64,000 nucleotides of DNA from Cynocephalus volans (GCF_027409185.1 NC_084461.1:190050501-190114500), one strand, 5' to 3'; positions 22,870 to 33,754 are shown, counted from the first letter of the stretch. Made by a program: numbers and translations. Notes: a model not told the origin generated them from the sequence alone.

Positions 22870-23200
22870 AAGAGCACTGAGCTGAGGGTCTATCCATGTG
22901 GGTTCAAGTCCCAGCTGTGCCACACAGGGAGCACCCTAGAGCTGCAGTTTCAGCACAGGCAAAGAATTAACTGGGGTCTCACGGTGCTCCATGGGCTTCT
23001 TCACAGAGACACAAAGCATTCTCTGGGGCTTTGGCCCTACACTTGGCCTTAGGAAGGAGGCATTATTATTATCCCCATTTTGCAGATGAGGACACTGAAG
23101 CTACAAAGGACAGGGAGGCCTCAGTTGCCCAAATTCACACTGTCAGTAAAGAGTAGATTCAGGGACTTAATTAAACCCAGATCTTTTGGACACCAAAGTC
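22870..23200. repeat. MIR fragments, opposing orientation
   Basis: A + strand MIR fragment (about 22870-22975, GGGTTCAAGTCCCAGCTGTG) is followed by a minus-strand fragment (about 23050-23200, ATTATTATTATCCCCATTTTG, CAGATGAGGACACTGAAG). Confidence 0.65.
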
Positions 23201-23454
23201 AAGTACTGAATTTTCATAGCAAAGAAATAAACCTCCCCGGGGCTCTTTCTTCTGCTCTATAAAATTGGATGATAATCAATCAGTACTTTACTTCCTATTT
23301 GGATATGTTGTGAAGATAAAGCAATTCAAAAATGTTTTTTTTAAGAAATATAAATCTCTGCAGAAATCAATTCTCTAGTCTTGAGCTCTTTCTGGCTGGG
23401 ATTTAAAGCATGAACACCATTCCTGAAAAGGACTAGATGCACTGACCAGTAGAA

Positions 23455-23659
23455 GGCAGTGCACACAGTGGTTAGAAGCACAGCTACTGCCTCCAGACCA
23501 CCTGGTTTGGAATTAGAGCTGTGCTGCTTGCCAGCCAGTGGCCTTGGGCAAGTTACTTGGCCTCTCTGGCCTCAGTTTACTCACCTGTAAAATGGGAATA
23601 ATAACAGTACCTCCCTCATAGAGTCAGTGTGAAGATTACACGAGTTTATATATATATAT

Positions 23660-23699
<40 letters not shown>

Positions 23700-23775
23700 G
23701 AATATATATGAAGCATTTGGAACAGTGCCTGGTACAGGCTAAACTACGTAAATGCCAGCTGTTTATTACTGCATA
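23455..23775 (+). repeat. MIR SINE carrying an internal (TA)n expansion
   Basis: Sense MIR: CACACAGTGGTTAGAAGCAC, GGCCTTGGGCAAGTTACTTG, CTCAGTTTACTCACCTG, TAAAATGGGAATAATAACAG. The 3' half (AGCATTTGGAACAGTGCC) resumes after a (TA)n block at about 23645-23697. The microsatellite grew inside the MIR. Confidence 0.88.
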
Positions 23776-23820
23776 GGACTTAAATTTTAAAAAATTACTT
23801 CTAGATTTAATGTTGTTTCA

Positions 23821-24343
23821 CAATAACCTTTTAAAAAAAATTGAAACATAATTGATTATGCATATCTGTGGGGTATGGCATTGTATATCAATACCTGTCT
23901 GCAATATGTGATGCTCAAATCAGGATAATTAGTATATTTAATATTACACAATGTAACAATTTTTTGTGGCCCTTTAGCAATTTCTTGCTAACCACCCTTC
24001 CTCCTCCCCCTTTCCCACCTCTGGTGACCTCAGTTCTATTCTTTCCTTTTGAAAGTTCAACAAATTATTGTACCTTTCTTTCTTTTTTAATTTATTAGTT
24101 TATATATTTTTTAGCTCCCACTTTTGAGTGAGGACATGCAGTATTTTTCTCTCTGTTTCTGTCATTTCATTTAGCATAATTTTCTCTAAGTTCATCCATG
24201 TTGTTGTGAATGGCAAAATTTCATTCTTTTTTTATGGCACAGTAGTACTACCTTGTGTATATATACCACATTTTCCTTATCCAGTCATCTGTAAATGGAC
24301 ATTTAGATTGGTTCCAAATCTTGGCTATTTGCAATAACCTTTT
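23821..24343 (-). mobile_element. 5'-truncated L1 with target-site duplication
   Basis: The insert (23833-24331) is flanked by a perfect 12-base duplication, CAATAACCTTTT, at 23821-23832 and 24332-24343. The tail lies at the left (A-rich on the minus strand), so the element is on the minus strand. Its interior matches the L1 at 21095-21785 (ATGTGATGCTCAAATCAGG, TCCCACTTTTGAGTGAGGAC, TTCATTTAGCATAATTTTC). It is a complete retrotransposition product, only about 500 bases long. Confidence 0.9.
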
Positions 24344-24479
24344 GAAGGGGAGAGTTGGAACTTACAGATGAAGGAAATAAACCCCATAGGGATGAACCAA
24401 TTTCCCAAGATCACAAGGTGAGTTAGGGATGAGAAGCAGGTTCAGTCTTCAGGGATGACAACGGCCAAGTCATAAAGCT

Positions 24480-24830
24480 ACAAAGCATAGCAGGTCCATC
24501 AAGCCAAGGGCAGTCACAAGCAGACAGTTAACTTGGTGGCCTTAGGATCCTTCTTGGTGGGCCCCAGCAGGTGGGGCTATGAGCGCTTCCAGATGGGAGC
24601 AAGGGGATGCTCCAGCTGCTCCAAGCCACAAAACACCCAGCAGCACTTACTCTCCAGAGGGTGGAAGTTGAAGTCGCCCCCAGCATCTGGCCTCTGTCCC
24701 CAGTTTGCACCATCAGCAAACCGTCTGGGCTCTCCATTCTTTAGCTCCATCATCAGTTGGTTGGTTCAAGCCCAGGATGTGCATGAACTTGTTGCGTGTG
24801 GCCCTCATGCAACCTGGCTGGCTGGTGATA
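24480..24830 (-). pseudogene. possible processed pseudogene, parent unknown
   Basis: Read on the minus strand, this stretch shows coding-like pieces broken between frames. One contains R-N-K-F-M-H-I-L-G-L and a following frame reads about 50 residues with spaced W, C and P residues and no stop. No known interspersed repeat explains it, and flanking MIR sequence begins at about 24838. I do not recognise the parent, and no poly-A tail or target duplication is clear. It may be chance. Confidence 0.25.
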
Positions 24831-24837
24831 TAGGACA

Positions 24838-25035
24838 GCTGTTAGGAACTCAGCGCTGAGGGCCAGACTCCCTGGGTTCAGATCTCTGCTCACCCCTTTC
24901 TAGTTGTGCAGACTTGGCCAGTTACCAAAGCTCCCTGAAGCTCAGTTTTTTTCTAGCTGTAGAATGGAGATGCTGTTAATAATAGCAGATATCTCACAGG
25001 GTTCTTGTAGAGATCAAATGCGTGTCCACAGGCAA
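24838..25035 (+). repeat. MIR SINE
   Basis: Sense MIR: AACTCAGCGCTGAGGGCCAG, CCTGGGTTCAGATCTCTGC, TCTAGCTGTAGAATGGAG, ATCTCACAGGGTTCTTGTAG. Confidence 0.8.
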
Positions 25036-25149
25036 AGCTCTCAGGACACTATCATCGTTTTTATTATTGTTATTTCTTTGCAGCCAATACAAACTCTCTC
25101 TCAGATCTTTGGATCTTCCTAATTCAGGAAGACTCTTGAAGGTCACTTA

Positions 25150-25400
25150 TGTATACTAGTGGTTTCCAAACTTAGATCTGGCCTGTGATAAAGTTTCCAC
25201 TGGCCCTGATGAAAGGAGAAAAATTAGACATTTTCAGATGGGTAAAATGTTGCCAACTAAGTTTTTCTAGAAAGGATTTTCTTCTATCCTGACATTACAT
25301 CTTTTCTGCTTATTAAATGTTAAAACATATTTTTTTAAAATGAAGCATTGGCAATAGTTGACGGTGGCTGCTGCTGCTTTTTTTTTTTTTTTTTTTTACT
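25150..25400. repeat. unassigned interspersed repeat ending in poly-T
   Basis: The stretch TGGTTTCCAAACTTAG ... TGATAAAGTTTCCACTGG ... TGTTGCCAACTAAGTTTTTC ... CAATAGTTGACGGTGG looks like a mammalian DNA-transposon remnant, but I cannot name the family. It ends in a T run at about 25379-25398. Confidence 0.4.
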
Positions 25401-25544
25401 TCTAGTGCCCTTTTTTGGTAAACAAAAATAATAACAACAGCAATGCTAGTTGACAACCCTTAAATTTGGAAGGGAATTGTACTCATCTGAGAAGTCCAAA
25501 TGTCTGGGAGCTAATTTTGTACAATCATTAACCTCAAGGGTTAT

Positions 25545-25690
25545 AAAATTTTAGTGTGTGTAAGAATCTCCTGGGATATTTTTTAAATGCAGATTCTCGA
25601 GGCTTATCCCTAGAAATTCTTGTTCAGAAGGTTTAGGGTGCTGCCAGGAGTTAGCAGTGTAAAAAGTTTCCCAAGTGATTCAGTTGCAGC
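25545..25690 (+). mobile_element. MER5-like hAT MITE
   Basis: AGAATCTCCTGGGATATTTT, TAAATGCAGATTCTCGAGGC, AAGTTTCCCAAGTGATTCAG are degenerate MER5 blocks. Confidence 0.6.
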
Positions 25691-26675
25691 TGGTTCATGG
25701 GAGGAATGCTGTTCTTCCTGATGGGGAATCCTCTTTATCACTCTGTGGGCAATGGGCGTGAAGCCTCCTGCGAGGGGGACTCAGCACCCACAAAGACACC
25801 CAGTGCATGGTCGGCCAGGTCCGATTAGCTAGGTTGTTCTTTCTGATGTTGACTTAAGTCAGACTCCTCTTGCTGCTGATCATTTTGCATTTTGGAGCCA
25901 AACTAAATAAACAATATTCCTAAGACAGAGCATGATCCTTGACAACAAAATGCATGTTAGGTTGGTGGTGGCATGAAGTTAAAAGTACGAGTTTGTTTTT
26001 GTTTGGGGAATAATTCAGAAGTGGATGTCATGGTACTTTGGGACCTTCCTCAACCAATGTACAATTATTCAATCATTTGATAAATATTTATTGACCATCT
26101 ACTACCATGAAAAACAGATGACCCTAAATCTGTGAACCTTCAATTTCCACATTTTCCCAATAATATGATCAATCTGCCTCCACCCCCACAAAATGTTTTA
26201 CCCAACTTCAATAAATAATCTGCTAGAAATGTAGATGAAATTGTCAAACATCCATTTATGATATTTGATTCATTAATCATACTACACGTGCATACTTAAA
26301 TCACATGTTATATGAAGTAATCAACAAAAAAATGAATCTGTAAAAACTGTGTTCACTGCCATCGATATATGTTAAGAAAACAAACCAGAAAGTTAAGGAA
26401 AGTTTTATAACTTTCGTAAAAGTCACCCACTGTAAATACTGTAAATACCTTTTGTTGATGAATGGGAAAGGAAGAGCTACCACTTACAGTTTGCCTGACA
26501 GTTGAAAAGTTTAGAAAGAATTTACATAAACCATTTTATTATTCAAAATAAAGCAAATAGGGAGAGAAGAAAGAATGCTTGACTGCTTGACCGTATGACA
26601 AATATTTTAAGGACCTGGGTAGAAAGTGACTGTCTGTTTTGTGAGAAATAATTTGTTGGGGGAGATCCTTGTCCT
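25691..26675. other. intron-like, AT-rich, nothing assigned
   Basis: No gene is visible. A short L2-like end lies at about 26065-26105 (ATTTGATAAATATTTATTGACC). Confidence 0.4.
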
Positions 26676-26679
26676 CTAT

Positions 26680-27185
26680 TCAGTCATTTACCATACTTGA
26701 TAGGTACTGTGTTCAGTGCTGGGATGTACTAGAAGAATGATTTAGATTTAGCACCTTCTCTTGAGCAAATGGATGTGGAATTACAGACGGAGGCAAGGGT
26801 TCTAAAGAGAGGAGAACAGGTCTATGAGAGCACATCACAAAGAAATATGACCTAATCTGGGAGGGCTTCCCTGAGGAAGTGACATTTGATCTGGGAGCTG
26901 AAGGATGAATAGGAGTTAACTGAGTAAAGAGAGGAGAAAAGAACAGTGTTCCTGGCAGTGGAAACAACATGTGCAAAGGCCCCAAGGCAGCAGTGAAGGA
27001 TCTGAAAGAAGGCCAACATGGCTGGAGCACAGGGTCAGGGGAGCAGTGCAAGGAGAGGCAGGTGGTGCCTGCAGGGTCATGGCATGGCGATTTGGCTTTA
27101 CTCTGAGGGCAAGCATCTTGCAAGCAGAAGAATGACCTGATATGGTCCATATTTTGAAAAGGCCATCCCAGGTACAGTTCAGGAT
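26680..27185 (-). repeat. L2 LINE 3' region
   Basis: Reverse-complement L2: TTCAGTGCTGGGATGTAC, GGGCTTCCCTGAGGAAGTGA, CATTTGATCTGGGAGCTGAA, GGATGAATAGGAGTTAACTG, CATGTGCAAAGGCCCC. A 192-aa minus-strand ORF here is a decayed or chance frame. Confidence 0.8.
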
Positions 27186-27424
27186 TCACATGTAGGTAAA
27201 GAACTTGGGGAGACTTGACAAACATTCCAAACCAGCCCAGAAAGGGCTGCATGTATTGGCTGAGCTCCCCTTCTCCCAGCCCTCCTCTCACAGCACCAAC
27301 TCCCTGGAAAAGAGGAGGACCCTGGGACCCCTACCAAGGGGAGATTTTGTTCTACAGTCCACCGTGGTTGTGGGGCCCCTCCCTGAAAATGAGGGGAGTG
27401 AGAGTGGAAGGAGGATGTGGGGAT

Positions 27425-27645
27425 AGTTGTCAATCTACCTGGGTTTCAATCCCAGCTCTGCTGCTGTGTGACCTAAAGCAAGTTACTGAATCTCTCTGCA
27501 CCTTAGTTTCCTTATCTGGAAAATTGCTATAACAATAGCATCTACCTTATTGGGTTCTCTCAGGATTTTAGCAAGTCAGTATGCTTGTATAATCCTTGCA
27601 TGGAAATGGGCTTGGCACCTAGTAGGTGCTCAATAAGTGATTATT
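27425..27645 (+). repeat. MIR SINE
   Basis: Sense MIR: TGGGTTTCAATCCCAGCTC, CTGCTGTGTGACCTAAAGC, TTAGTTTCCTTATCTGG, CACCTAGTAGGTGCTCAATA. Confidence 0.88.
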
Positions 27646-27689
27646 ATCATTTTGACAAGGAAGATGAAATCTCAGAGCTCAGCATTCTA

Positions 27690-28060
27690 GAAGGGGTCCT
27701 TTTAATCCTTTCCACCCTCTGCCCACTACCTACCTGCTTTTGGCCTTTACGCAAATGTCACCTTCTCAGTGAAGCCTTTTCTGTTCACCTTATTTAAAAA
27801 TGCACCTCCCTCTCCAGAACTCTACCTCCTTCTTCTTGACTTTATTTTCCTCCCTAGCACTTGGCACTTTGTGCACACTATCTATTTATTTAGTTCATTG
27901 TCTATTCCTCCTCTACCCACGTCACCCCACTAGAATGTCAGCACCGTCAGAACAAGACGATTTGACTTTTTTGTTTACCACTGTATTCCCAGAGCTCTGT
28001 ATCCCATAGTGCATGCAGTAGATGCTCAACAAGTATTTGTTGGATAAATGAACACTCACA
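27690..28060 (+). repeat. L2 LINE 3' end
   Basis: Sense L2 3' region: AATGTCACCTTCTCAGTGAA, GCCTTTTCTGTTCACC, CACTAGAATGTCAGCACC, GTATTCCCAGAGCTC, ending in GTATTTGTTGGATAAATGAA. Confidence 0.85.
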
Positions 28061-28239
28061 GTGTCAATCTAATGCTCCTTGCTCTTGTTGGAAACTTTAC
28101 CTCCTCTCCAGGCTACTCTAACCTAATGGGTCATTAAACAGTAACAGGAAAAAAAAAAAAAAATCCCAAGCCTTGGAAGGGGTGGGAGATGGGCAGGGAA
28201 GGTATAGCAGCACCAGGGATTTTGGTGATTAGGAAGAAA

Positions 28240-28430
28240 GTGAAGGTCTTTTATAAAACCAGCTCTGCAGCCTGATCTTTTTAACCTGATTAATCACATT
28301 AAACCTTTGTCAATATCAACATTACCTCAGCCCTGGCTGCGGTAGCTGATGGAGCAGCAGACTTATTCAATATTTAAGAAGATCTGCATTGCAGGCTGAG
28401 AGTTTGAACTGCTGGTGGAAGAACAAAAGG
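28240..28430. other. repeat-free segment, candidate conserved non-coding element
   Basis: No repeat is recognised. It is dense in homeodomain- and SOX/TCF-like words (CCTGATTAATCACATTAAAC, CCTTTGTCAATATC), with a balanced GC core (CCTGGCTGCGGTAGCTGATG). Enhancer-like by appearance only. Confidence 0.3.
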
Positions 28431-28667
28431 CAAATGCTCAGGGACAGTCTTTTAAGTGGTGGATTATTTTTAAAAAGAGAGAAACAAGAGAAGGAAAAGT
28501 GAAAAAGCCCTCAGACTCTCCTTGCTTTCCCTACGTTCTGCTAGATGTTGAACAGCACACCCTAGAGTTATTAGCTCTGATTCAGGACAAGACAGCGCTG
28601 CTGGCAGAAGGGAAACTGTGGATCAGGAAATTTGGTCTCCCGGGTTCCATTTTCTGCATTGCATAAA

Positions 28668-28862
28668 GTGGTAGTTCTCAGAATGTGATCTCCAAAGCAG
28701 CAGAATCAGCATCACCTGGAACTTGTTAGAAATGCAAATTCTCGGGTTCTGTCCCAAACCTCCGCAGTTAGAAGATGGGGCTCGGGAATGGGCATTTATT
28801 TGTGCTTTAAGAAGCCCTGCAGGTGATTCTGATGTACTTTCACGTTTGTGAGGCACCAGCAA
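28668..28862 (+). mobile_element. MER5A (hAT-Charlie MITE)
   Basis: Full-length looking: GTGGTAGTTCTCAGAATGTG, AATCAGCATCACCTGGAACT, TGTTAGAAATGCAAATTCTC, AAGCCCTGCAGGTGATTCTG. Confidence 0.85.
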
Positions 28863-28884
28863 GAAGGAAGGGAGCCTGATGTGG

Positions 28885-29050
28885 GCAGGGCAAGTGATTC
28901 TCAGCCTTGTCTGCACATTATAATCACTTGGGGGACTTTTGAAACTATTGATGCTGGGACCTACCCCCAAAGTTTCTTCTTTAGTTGGTTTGAGTGGGGT
29001 CCTACCATTGACATTTTAAAACTGCCCCCCAGGTGATTCTAAGGTGCAGC
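28885..29050 (+). mobile_element. MER5-group MITE, adjacent copy
   Basis: A second, more divergent MER5-like element directly beside the preceding one: AAGTGATTCTCAGCCTTGTC, ACATTATAATCACTTGGGGG, CCCCCCAGGTGATTCTAAGG. Confidence 0.7.
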
Positions 29051-29559
29051 CAGGTTGGATGTGACCCTTTGCTTACCACCTGCATGACTTTGGTGAGTCA
29101 TCTTACCACACAGGTCCTGTTCTGGCATCTATAAAATGGACCCAAATCCTCCCATCTTATGTAACTCACAAAGAAATTACAAAGCTTAAGCCAGTTACTT
29201 TTGTGAAATGTTTGTGGAGTGTTCAGTGCTGTGCCAGTGAGGAAGTTAGCGAGGGTTTCCTGGGATGTGCCCGTGTCTTTTGACCATTCTTGACCATTTC
29301 CTTCCGGTGCCTGATCTGCTCCTTATTTTCATCTTGGGGAACTAGGGCCACAAGAACACTCACCATCCAAGAAATTTAGAAGGGCACTTGAAGCCCTTAT
29401 AAGGAGATCACTGTACCTGGGAGAGGAAACTTTGACATGAAGTGCTGAAGGCAGAAAAAAACAAGAGGAAATGAGTATAAATCCAGACTTTACAGGCTGT
29501 GTTGACAATGAGGACTTCATACTGGAATTATCCTTATTCTAAAATGAGAGCTACCAGTT

Positions 29560-29785
29560 ATTGACTGGTATGGGCCAGTGAATAACTATGGGTCAGCACT
29601 ATTCTGGAAACTCCACATGCCTCATTTCATCCCATTCTTCCATCAGCCCTGGCAAGAAGGTACAGTTATAACACCCATTTTTCCAGACAAGGAAAGCGAG
29701 ACACAGAGGAACTAATAAACTTGTCCAAGGTCCCAGGCTAGCAGCAAAGTGGGGACAGAGCCAGGACTAGCCCCAGTGAAGTATC
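29560..29785 (-). repeat. MIR SINE
   Basis: Reverse-complement MIR: ACACCCATTTTTCCAGACAA, GGAAAGCGAGACACAGAGG, CTTGTCCAAGGTCCCAGGC, GGACAGAGCCAGGACTAGCC. Confidence 0.8.
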
Positions 29786-30889
29786 TGAAGTTAGCCACTT
29801 TATGTCAAACAGGTCCCTAAACTGAACAGGAGTCAGTGTCCTAGGAAAGGTAATTATTGAGGAGAGGTGCTGAAGGTGTCTCTAGAAGCACCAGGTGAAG
29901 TGACTCTGGGAAGATTTGAGCGTCACCTTCCCCTTCTCTTACCTCTAAATTCTCACCCTTAACACAATGCCTCCTTTTACTGGTTTCAGTTCTATGTCAT
30001 AAGAGCTTGGTTTTCCATTCAAGGCTTCTACATCCCCAGGTCCCTCAATGAGCAAGAAAGTGAGGAAGTAAGAAGGCTTGTGGGGGATACTTCAGTTTCC
30101 TTTCTTGATTTTCATATGGCAGCTTGGCCATGCAAAACCAGATCAGAAACTCAGAAATAACCCTGAAAAGCCCCAACTCTTTAAGAGAGAAATGACCCTC
30201 ACGTTTTCTTTTCTTGCCTCAAGAAAGAGCTGGAATTCAGGGCTGAGGAAACTCAATCCTTACTTGTCCTCAGCTTTAGAATATGGGAACCTCCCTGTAC
30301 CCTCAAATGCAGTCCCTATTTTATTGTAGAAACTCAGCCAGCAGCATGGCTCCTAATGAACACTTGCAGCTACCCCAGCTCACCCTTGGCTTGCTGCAAA
30401 CTTTTTGCTTCTGAACATCTTCTGCAAATGCTGGAGATGGAAAATACACTTATAAACCCATTTGCTGCTCATTTCAGGTTTGTTATCTAATCAGACTCCA
30501 GAAAGGCCGTGTGCTAGATGATTCCTGTAAGTTTTCTGTCCCTGGGGAATCCCTAATCTGATCTGTTCACTCTTGGCAGTTTTCTCCTTTCCTGTTTTAC
30601 ATTCCTCTGCCCCCACAAAGGTGATGGTGGAGGAACGGGTTGAAATGCACCTTTGGTTTCTTGTGGGAGAAGCTGGACCAGAAACAAGCCATACTGACAG
30701 TACTTTGTACGCCCCTGGTACTTTTCCACCCAAATTGCCTCTTTGCATCAATTATCTCATTATTTGCTCCTTGCCTCCACCATACTCTGAAAAATAAAAC
30801 AAAAAACAGACTAAACTACTAATCATCTGTCCCACTTAATTTTTCTCACTGTAAGATGGAAAGGAAAAGGTAGGAACACTGTCTGATTA
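29786..30889. other. intron-like sequence, nothing assigned
   Basis: No gene or nameable repeat was found. Short ORFs on both strands lack domain features. Confidence 0.4.
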
Positions 30890-31006
30890 TTCTAGTACTT
30901 TATATATATTTTTATATGTGGTATATTATGTACTATATATGTAATACATTATATTTTATATAGTATATAATATTTTATCTGCTTTATATATTACCTATCT
31001 GTTTTA
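30890..31006. repeat. AT-rich low-complexity tract
   Basis: Almost entirely TATA/ATAT words, grading into the palindromic element that follows. Confidence 0.85.
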
Positions 31007-31092
31007 TATGAGAGTACTTCAAAAAGTTCATAGAAAGATTCATATTATCTTTTAATTCTATTTTTCCATGAACTTTTTGAAGTACCCTCCTA
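31007..31092. mobile_element. palindromic mariner-like MITE
   Basis: Two arms pair along nearly their whole length: GAGTACTTCAAAAAGTTCAT at the left and ATGAACTTTTTGAAGTACCC at the right, with a short AT-rich loop. It is bordered by TA dinucleotides, as expected for Tc1/mariner insertion. It resembles the short palindromic mariner derivatives of mammals (MADE type). It would fold as an RNA hairpin of about 80 bases. Confidence 0.8.
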
Positions 31093-31140
31093 TATATATA
31101 TACACACACACGTGTTTGTGTGTATGTGTGTGTAGAGAGA
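31093..31140 (+). repeat. (TA)n/(CA)n/(TG)n compound microsatellite
   Basis: TATATATATA, then ACACACACAC, then GTGTGTATGTGTGTGTAG, directly abutting the MITE. Confidence 0.85.
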
Positions 31141-31141
31141 G

Positions 31142-32005
31142 AATCAGTTCTCATTACTTATGGTAATTGTGTTCTACAATGTTGCCACAAACATGGAATT
31201 AGTGAATACTGAACCATTGCTGCCACGGGAAAAACAGGGTTAGGTTCCTGCAAGCCTCTGGTCCCAACATCTTTATCAACTGACCAACACATAACCTTGT
31301 TTTATGTGTATTTCTGTTTAAGGACACATAATTTAATATATATTGTTGATTCATTAACATTGAACTTGTGGCCAATAGCACTATAACTCACACCTGAAGA
31401 AAGCATATCTAACATTATTTTCTCTGTAAGTGCATCACAGCCTTCTTGCTCTTAGGAACACTAGGCAGTACTTCAGCACTATGCTTGGGGACTAAACAAC
31501 AATCACAGTAATACGTTGAACTTTTAGAAAACTAGAGGTGGAAAAGGGAAGGGGAGGAGAAAGGAGGGGATCTAATGACGAATTGGTCAACGGACATAAA
31601 GAATGATGAATAAGCTAACTATGCTGATCCAGCCACCATACATTGTACACAATTATTGAAAATCAACATTGTACCCCACATGTATGTATAATAAATTATC
31701 TAAAAAAAAAAAGCAAAATCACCAACAAAAAGCACAAAAATGTGAAAAACATGGCACTAAATAGATCTCAAAAAAGGAGACCTATTAACAGGGTGAGAGC
31801 TGAAATAAGAAGGCAGAGAGTCACTTTGTTTGACTTCAGCTGGAAGCATGTACATCAGATGACTCAAATTTTTAGCCACTCTGCACATGCCAGTGAATGA
31901 CCATGAAAGCACTGTAAGTATTTGTTTTGGGGTTACAAATAAATTTTGGTGAGTAGGCAAATTCACAGATATGGAATCCATAAATAATGAGTTTTGGCTG
32001 TGTGT
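31142..32005. mobile_element. Tigger-like DNA transposon remnant, split by an L1
   Basis: The two ends are related: 'ATTACTTATGGTAATTGTG ... AACATGGAATTAGTGAATAC' at the left and 'GCAAATTCACAGATATGGAATCC ... AAATAATGAGTTTTGGCTG' at the right. Between them lie GGGTTAGGTTCCTGC, CATAACCTTGTTTTATG, CAGCCTTCTTGCTCTTAGG and ACACCAACAAAAAGCAC-like blocks. This fits a non-autonomous TcMar-Tigger element. It is interrupted at about 31532-31700 by an L1 3' end. The family name is uncertain. Confidence 0.5.
31532..31700 (+). mobile_element. L1 3' end inserted into the Tigger-like element
   Basis: A sense L1 3' UTR tip: GGAAGGGGAGGAGAAAGG, ACATTGTACCCCACATGTAT, AATAAATTATC and a poly-A run (31702-31712). 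It is the complement of the 3' tips at 21095 and 23833. Confidence 0.7.
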
Positions 32006-32009
32006 ATGT

Positions 32010-32300
32010 GTATTGCTATCCATCAGGACTATATTGATTGCAAACCTAACTCAAACTAGTCCAAGTGATAGAAAAGGACATTTACTGGCTAGTGTAATTG
32101 AAGAGTCTCCAACACAGCTGAGGAATGACTGAATTCAGAGGCTTGACAATAGTTTTAGGACTGAGTTCTCATCATTTCTTAGTTCTGTTTTCTTCTGGGT
32201 TGACCTCACTTTTAGGTAGACTGGTTGGTAGATTACAACTTTTAGGAAGTCTATCAGTTACTGATTTTATCTCTTCTCTCTCTCTCTGTCTGTCTCTCTG
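32010..32300. repeat. unassigned old interspersed repeat
   Basis: Contains AACTCAAACTAGTCCAAGTG and GACATTTACTGGCTAGTG. It appears related to the unit at 39340-39860, where a 'TATTGGCTCATGG' block occupies the same position. A CT-rich then CA tract follows (about 32270-32315). Confidence 0.4.
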
Positions 32301-32479
32301 CACACGCACACACACTGTCCACATTTTCACTAAAACTGGGAAGAGGAGTGTGCACTGTCGCTGTCCGTCGTGCTGAACCATAGTTCTACCCATTGCTGAT
32401 TCCTGTCCAACCTACCTTAGGAATGAGACTCTAGCTTGTTTTTGTTTTTGTTTTTTTTCCCTGTCTTAATGGAAAATGT

Positions 32480-32800
32480 ACACCATCGACACTACCCATG
32501 TGAATCAGGGTCCCAGAGGGAAAGGGATGAAAATTCAAATTATGTAATTTGAGGAGAGCTTTAAAAAGGGACAAGGGGGTGAGCAGGACTAAGGAAAACC
32601 AACCATGGGTAGTGAAGCACCTTGGGGCTAGCAATAATGGGGAGCTGTTACTACCCCCAGACCTGAAGGAGGGAGAAATAGTGTTGCCAGAACCAGGAGA
32701 GAGCTGGAGATGTAGTTGTAGGTGTATTTCAACCAGAACTGTGACCATTGTCCAGGGAGGCACTGTAGAAAGGGAGCCCTGACCTCCCTCTCCTCCCTTC
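32480..32800. repeat. unassigned old interspersed repeat
   Basis: Blocks such as AATCAGGGTCCCAGAGGG, AATGGGGAGCTGTTACTACC and GAACCAGGAGAGAGCTGG look like a common mammalian repeat. I cannot name the family with confidence. Confidence 0.35.
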
Positions 32801-32954
32801 ATTCATTCTCCCCTAGTGCCCCACTGGCTAAATCAAAATAGAACCCAGAGGGCAAGGGAGCCAGTTGAGATTCAGCCTTCTGGGGAAGAGAGTAGAGAAG
32901 ACAAGTGTGAGGAGTAGAAAATTGAGCAGGCAAGCAGAAGATATGGTCCACTAC

Positions 32955-33430
32955 CAATACCAGTTAGCTATGCTGTGTAACAAATCACCCCAAAAGTTAG
33001 TGGATTAACACAACCACCACTTATTTACTTGCAACTCTGCAATTTGGGAGAGAGTCAGTTGGGTGGTATGTCTGCTGGTCTTGCTGGGGACACTCATGTG
33101 GCTACAGTCATGTGGTCTGAAGCTTGATAGCTGGGTAGTACAAGATGGTGTCACTCACATGTCTGGTGGTTAGCTGGGGCTCTTGGCTTGGGACTCAGTT
33201 TTTCTCTATGTGGTCCCTCAAGCAGGATAGAATGGATTTCTAACATAGTGGAAGGAGTCCTCCAGAGAACAAGTCCCAGTGGGCAAGCACTTATCAAGCC
33301 TCTGTTTGCCATATTTACTGACCTCCCATTGACCAATGAAAGTCACATGCTAAGCCCAGAGTTAGGGAGAGACTATAAAATGTGGAAGGCATGTTCTTTG
33401 GGAAACATCAGTTGAACAGTCTACCATTCT
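32955..33430 (-). repeat. MaLR LTR (MLT1-like)
   Basis: A minus-strand LTR: GCTGTGTAACAAATCACCCC, AAAAGTTAGTGGATTAAC, CTCATGTGGCTACAGTCATG, TGGTTAGCTGGGGCTC, TCTCTATGTGGTCCCTCAAG, CATTGACCAATGAAAGTCAC. Confidence 0.75.
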
Positions 33431-33754
33431 GCCCCTGTTCAGTAGAACCATGGCCTATGTTTCACGTTTTTGCTGTTGGCTTCATATACTTTTGACAGCC
33501 CATGTAAGTTCTTTGACTATTAAAAAATGATCCTTGGAAAGTTGGATGTTGAGGGTGTGTGTGTCCACATCTGTCCTTAATGCAATACAAATGCTTCACC
33601 TCCCTGAGTGAGTAGCTTTGGTAAGAAGAGAAACTAGACCAGCTTCAGATGTATACCCCCCTCAAAGGGGATGGACAGTGACTTCTCTGGTGTAGTTTGA
33701 AAGTGGCATTTGTCCGTGCATGTGTGTATTTGGATGGTGTATGGTGTACGTATA

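Noticed and set aside
26713..27291. 192-aa minus-strand open frame
   Set aside because: It lies in a degraded L2. The frame does not look like reverse transcriptase and is explained by L2 3' sequence.
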